Assembly (NCBI GenBank): GCA_003232175.1
Contig: QILX01000291.1
Coordinates: 1-8,152, forward strand
Origin: Hyphomicrobiales bacterium
Lineage (GTDB): Bacteria; Pseudomonadota; Alphaproteobacteria; Rhizobiales; SZUA-8
Reading direction: 5' to 3'
DNA length: 8,152 nucleotides
The first letter of the stretch is position 1. Every line of letters begins with the position of its first letter. Of the stretch, positions 6,948 to 8,152 are shown piece by piece. The notes under the pieces were generated by a model. The model ran no database searches, was not told the origin of the DNA, and saw nothing but the letters and a program-made list of their open reading frames with translations. The position numbers and the translations under genes were made by a program.

Positions 6948-8098
6948 TGGGCGATCTCCGCCGTTTTATTTGCAGTATTATCGGGTACGCGTCTGACTTT
7001 CTGTCCAGCCCTTACATATTCATGACCCACGGTAATGACCGCCGGCGAAGGCGGCAGGCCAGACACCCAGACCCCGTCCTTGTCGCTGGCCAGAATTGTT
7101 ACCGGCACAAATATCACCTTGTTCTCGTCGTCAACGATCCTGACGCCGATATCGCCACTATCGGTCAGGCTCAATACTGCGGGCGAAAACCGGTGGGCCA
7201 TCACCGGCTTGTGGGGGATGGAGATTTGTGCCGTGACCCCGTCTTTGACCTCCAGGTCAGTGTTTGGGATTCTTATCTCGATGCGGAATGTCCGTGTGGC
7301 AGGATCAGCGGAGGAGGAAATGAAGCGGATCTTGCCTTTCACCACCTGTCCGGTCACCAGCTTGGCATTGGCGTCCATGCCGGTTTTGAGTTGGCCAATA
7401 TCACGCTCGCCGACATAACCGACGACCAGCAGCGGCGACAGTTCGACCAAGGTGACGCAAAGTCCGCCAACGGAGATATAGGCTCCGATTTCCGCGGTGC
7501 GGGATTCAACAACGGCATCGAACGGGGCGACAATCCGGGTGCGCGTGATTTCAAGCTGCGCCCTGGCGAGGGCAGCTTTGGCGGCATCGTAATTTGCCCG
7601 CTGGGACATTTCCCTGTTCTTGGCGCCAAAGCCTTTTTTGCCAAGATTCTGGGCGACGTTATAGTCCAGGCTGGTCCACTCAACCGCAGACTCAGCCTGG
7701 GCCAATAAAGCACCCTTATCTGCCAAATCGAGCTGGCAAAGAACGTCACCTGCTTTGACCAGTGCGCCTTTTTTTGCCGGGGTTGCGATGACCCTTCCGG
7801 CCGTCTCCCCACGCACTTCAACCCGGCGCGCAGCTTCTGTCCGTCCGGTCACGGCAAGTTCGGAAAACCGCTGTTCTGCCTCGAGGACTTTGACCCGGAC
7901 CGAAGGCAGGGGCTTGTCTTTGCGATCGGACAGCTTTGCCGGTTTGTCCGTTGCGGTCGCGGTATCGGCGTTGGCGTCCATGGGCATGTCGGAGTCGGCA
8001 AGTCCTTGGGCCTGCTCGATTAGTTTGTCTGACCCCATCCATGCGGCAAGTGTAATGACGATGGCGCCGGCCCACAGGTAAGACCCTTTTATTTTCAT
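6944..8098 (-). CDS. RND pump periplasmic adaptor subunit (membrane fusion protein, HlyD/AcrA family)
   Basis: This adaptor bridges the RND permease to an outer-membrane channel. The 384-residue protein starts with an uncleaved-looking membrane anchor (about 7-22). No lipobox Cys follows, so it is probably anchored by a helix, not a lipid. A disordered Asp/Ala/Thr/Lys-rich linker (35-64) comes next. The barrel-sandwich (lipoyl-like) halves are at about 93-124 (VEVRGETAGRV, KGALVKAGDVLCQLD) and 187-218 (RIVAPFDAVVESR, EIGAYISVGG), flanking a rather short helical hairpin (125-185). The beta-barrel follows (222-296, with SADPATRTFRIE and VKDGVTAQISIP), then a membrane-proximal domain to the end. 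ATG at 8098 is preceded by AAGG (8112-8109) at ten bases. Its TGA overlaps the permease start, so both are made from one message. No regulator or outer-membrane factor is visible in the window. Confidence 0.92.
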   Translation of the reverse strand: MKIKGSYLWAGAIVITLAAWMGSDKLIEQAQGLADSDMPMDANADTATATDKPAKLSDRKDKPLPSVRVKVLEAEQRFSELAVTGRTEAARRVEVRGETAGRVIATPAKKGALVKAGDVLCQLDLADKGALLAQAESAVEWTSLDYNVAQNLGKKGFGAKNREMSQRANYDAAKAALARAQLEITRTRIVAPFDAVVESRTAEIGAYISVGGLCVTLVELSPLLVVGYVGERDIGQLKTGMDANAKLVTGQVVKGKIRFISSSADPATRTFRIEIRIPNTDLEVKDGVTAQISIPHKPVMAHRFSPAVLSLTDSGDIGVRIVDDENKVIFVPVTILASDKDGVWVSGLPPSPAVITVGHEYVRAGQKVRRVPDNTANKTAEIAQ

Positions 8099-8110
8099 GA
8101 AAATATTACC

Positions 8111-8152
8111 TTATTCCGCGGCTTCGCCAAGCGTCGGCGGGGTTTGGATGGC
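8111..8152 (-). CDS. Possible 3' end of an upstream gene in the pump operon (partial)
   Basis: The minus strand from the window edge reads AIQTPPTLGEAAE followed by TAA (8113-8111), 12 bases before the adaptor ATG. The stop overlaps the AAGG ribosome binding site of the adaptor gene, a common arrangement inside operons. Thirteen codons are too few to identify a product; a TolC-like outer-membrane factor or a TetR-type regulator would be usual at this place. A second minus-strand frame is also open to TGA overlapping the adaptor ATG, so the frame choice is a judgement from the spacing and the ribosome binding site. Confidence 0.35.
   Translation of the reverse strand, partial: AIQTPPTLGEAAE

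Noticed and set aside
6947..7708. Plus-strand reading frame (253 codons) opposite the adaptor gene
   Set aside because: It is an antisense shadow of the adaptor; composition is His/Gly/Asp-rich without recognisable domains.
1..8152. A novel defence, mobile or secondary-metabolism system
   Set aside because: Every large frame is explained by known envelope, lipid or transport families; no repeats of CRISPR type, transposase, integrase, toxin-antitoxin pair or tRNA was seen.

Overview
The window looks like an ordinary chromosomal stretch of a Gram-negative alphaproteobacterium with GC content near the high fifties by eye. This placement is an inference. It rests on the Atm1-type ABC exporter, the short proteobacterial form of phosphatidylserine decarboxylase next to a type II phosphatidylserine synthase, an O-antigen-ligase-like protein and an inner-membrane RND pump. 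I see no mobile element, CRISPR array, RNA gene or unknown multi-gene system. There is no gene-free stretch longer than about 200 bases.

Left block, plus strand (1-2202). The window opens inside the ATPase domain of an Atm1/HMT1-type ABC exporter. Its last part is knocked out of frame near position 272 by what looks like a deletion of about 28 bases. A short intergenic region follows, holding a long imperfect inverted repeat (503-554). Next come psd (phosphatidylserine decarboxylase) and pssA (phosphatidylserine synthase). PssA makes phosphatidylserine from CDP-diacylglycerol and serine, and Psd decarboxylates it to phosphatidylethanolamine, so the pair is the whole PE branch of phospholipid synthesis. 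The 5' end of psd is odd: homology-like coding sequence runs upstream of the first usual start codon, and the only nearby ATG (566) is in another frame.

Right block, minus strand (8152-2203). Reading right to left, a tiny 3' end of an unidentified gene is followed by an RND periplasmic adaptor (membrane fusion protein). The RND permease comes next, its start overlapping the adaptor stop by ATGA. After a 173-base gap with a candidate promoter comes an O-antigen ligase/polymerase-family membrane protein. The adaptor and permease should form two parts of a tripartite export pump; no TolC-type outer-membrane factor is visible in the window. The permease keeps only one of the two acidic residues usual in TM4 of AcrB-type pumps and lacks the TM10 lysine, so it belongs to a variant subclass.

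The two blocks converge with no spacer: the pssA stop and the O-antigen-ligase stop are the two halves of one palindrome, TGATCA (2200-2205). The points most worth rechecking are the two frame disruptions within the first 600 bases, the inverted repeat between them, and the proton-relay substitutions in the RND permease.
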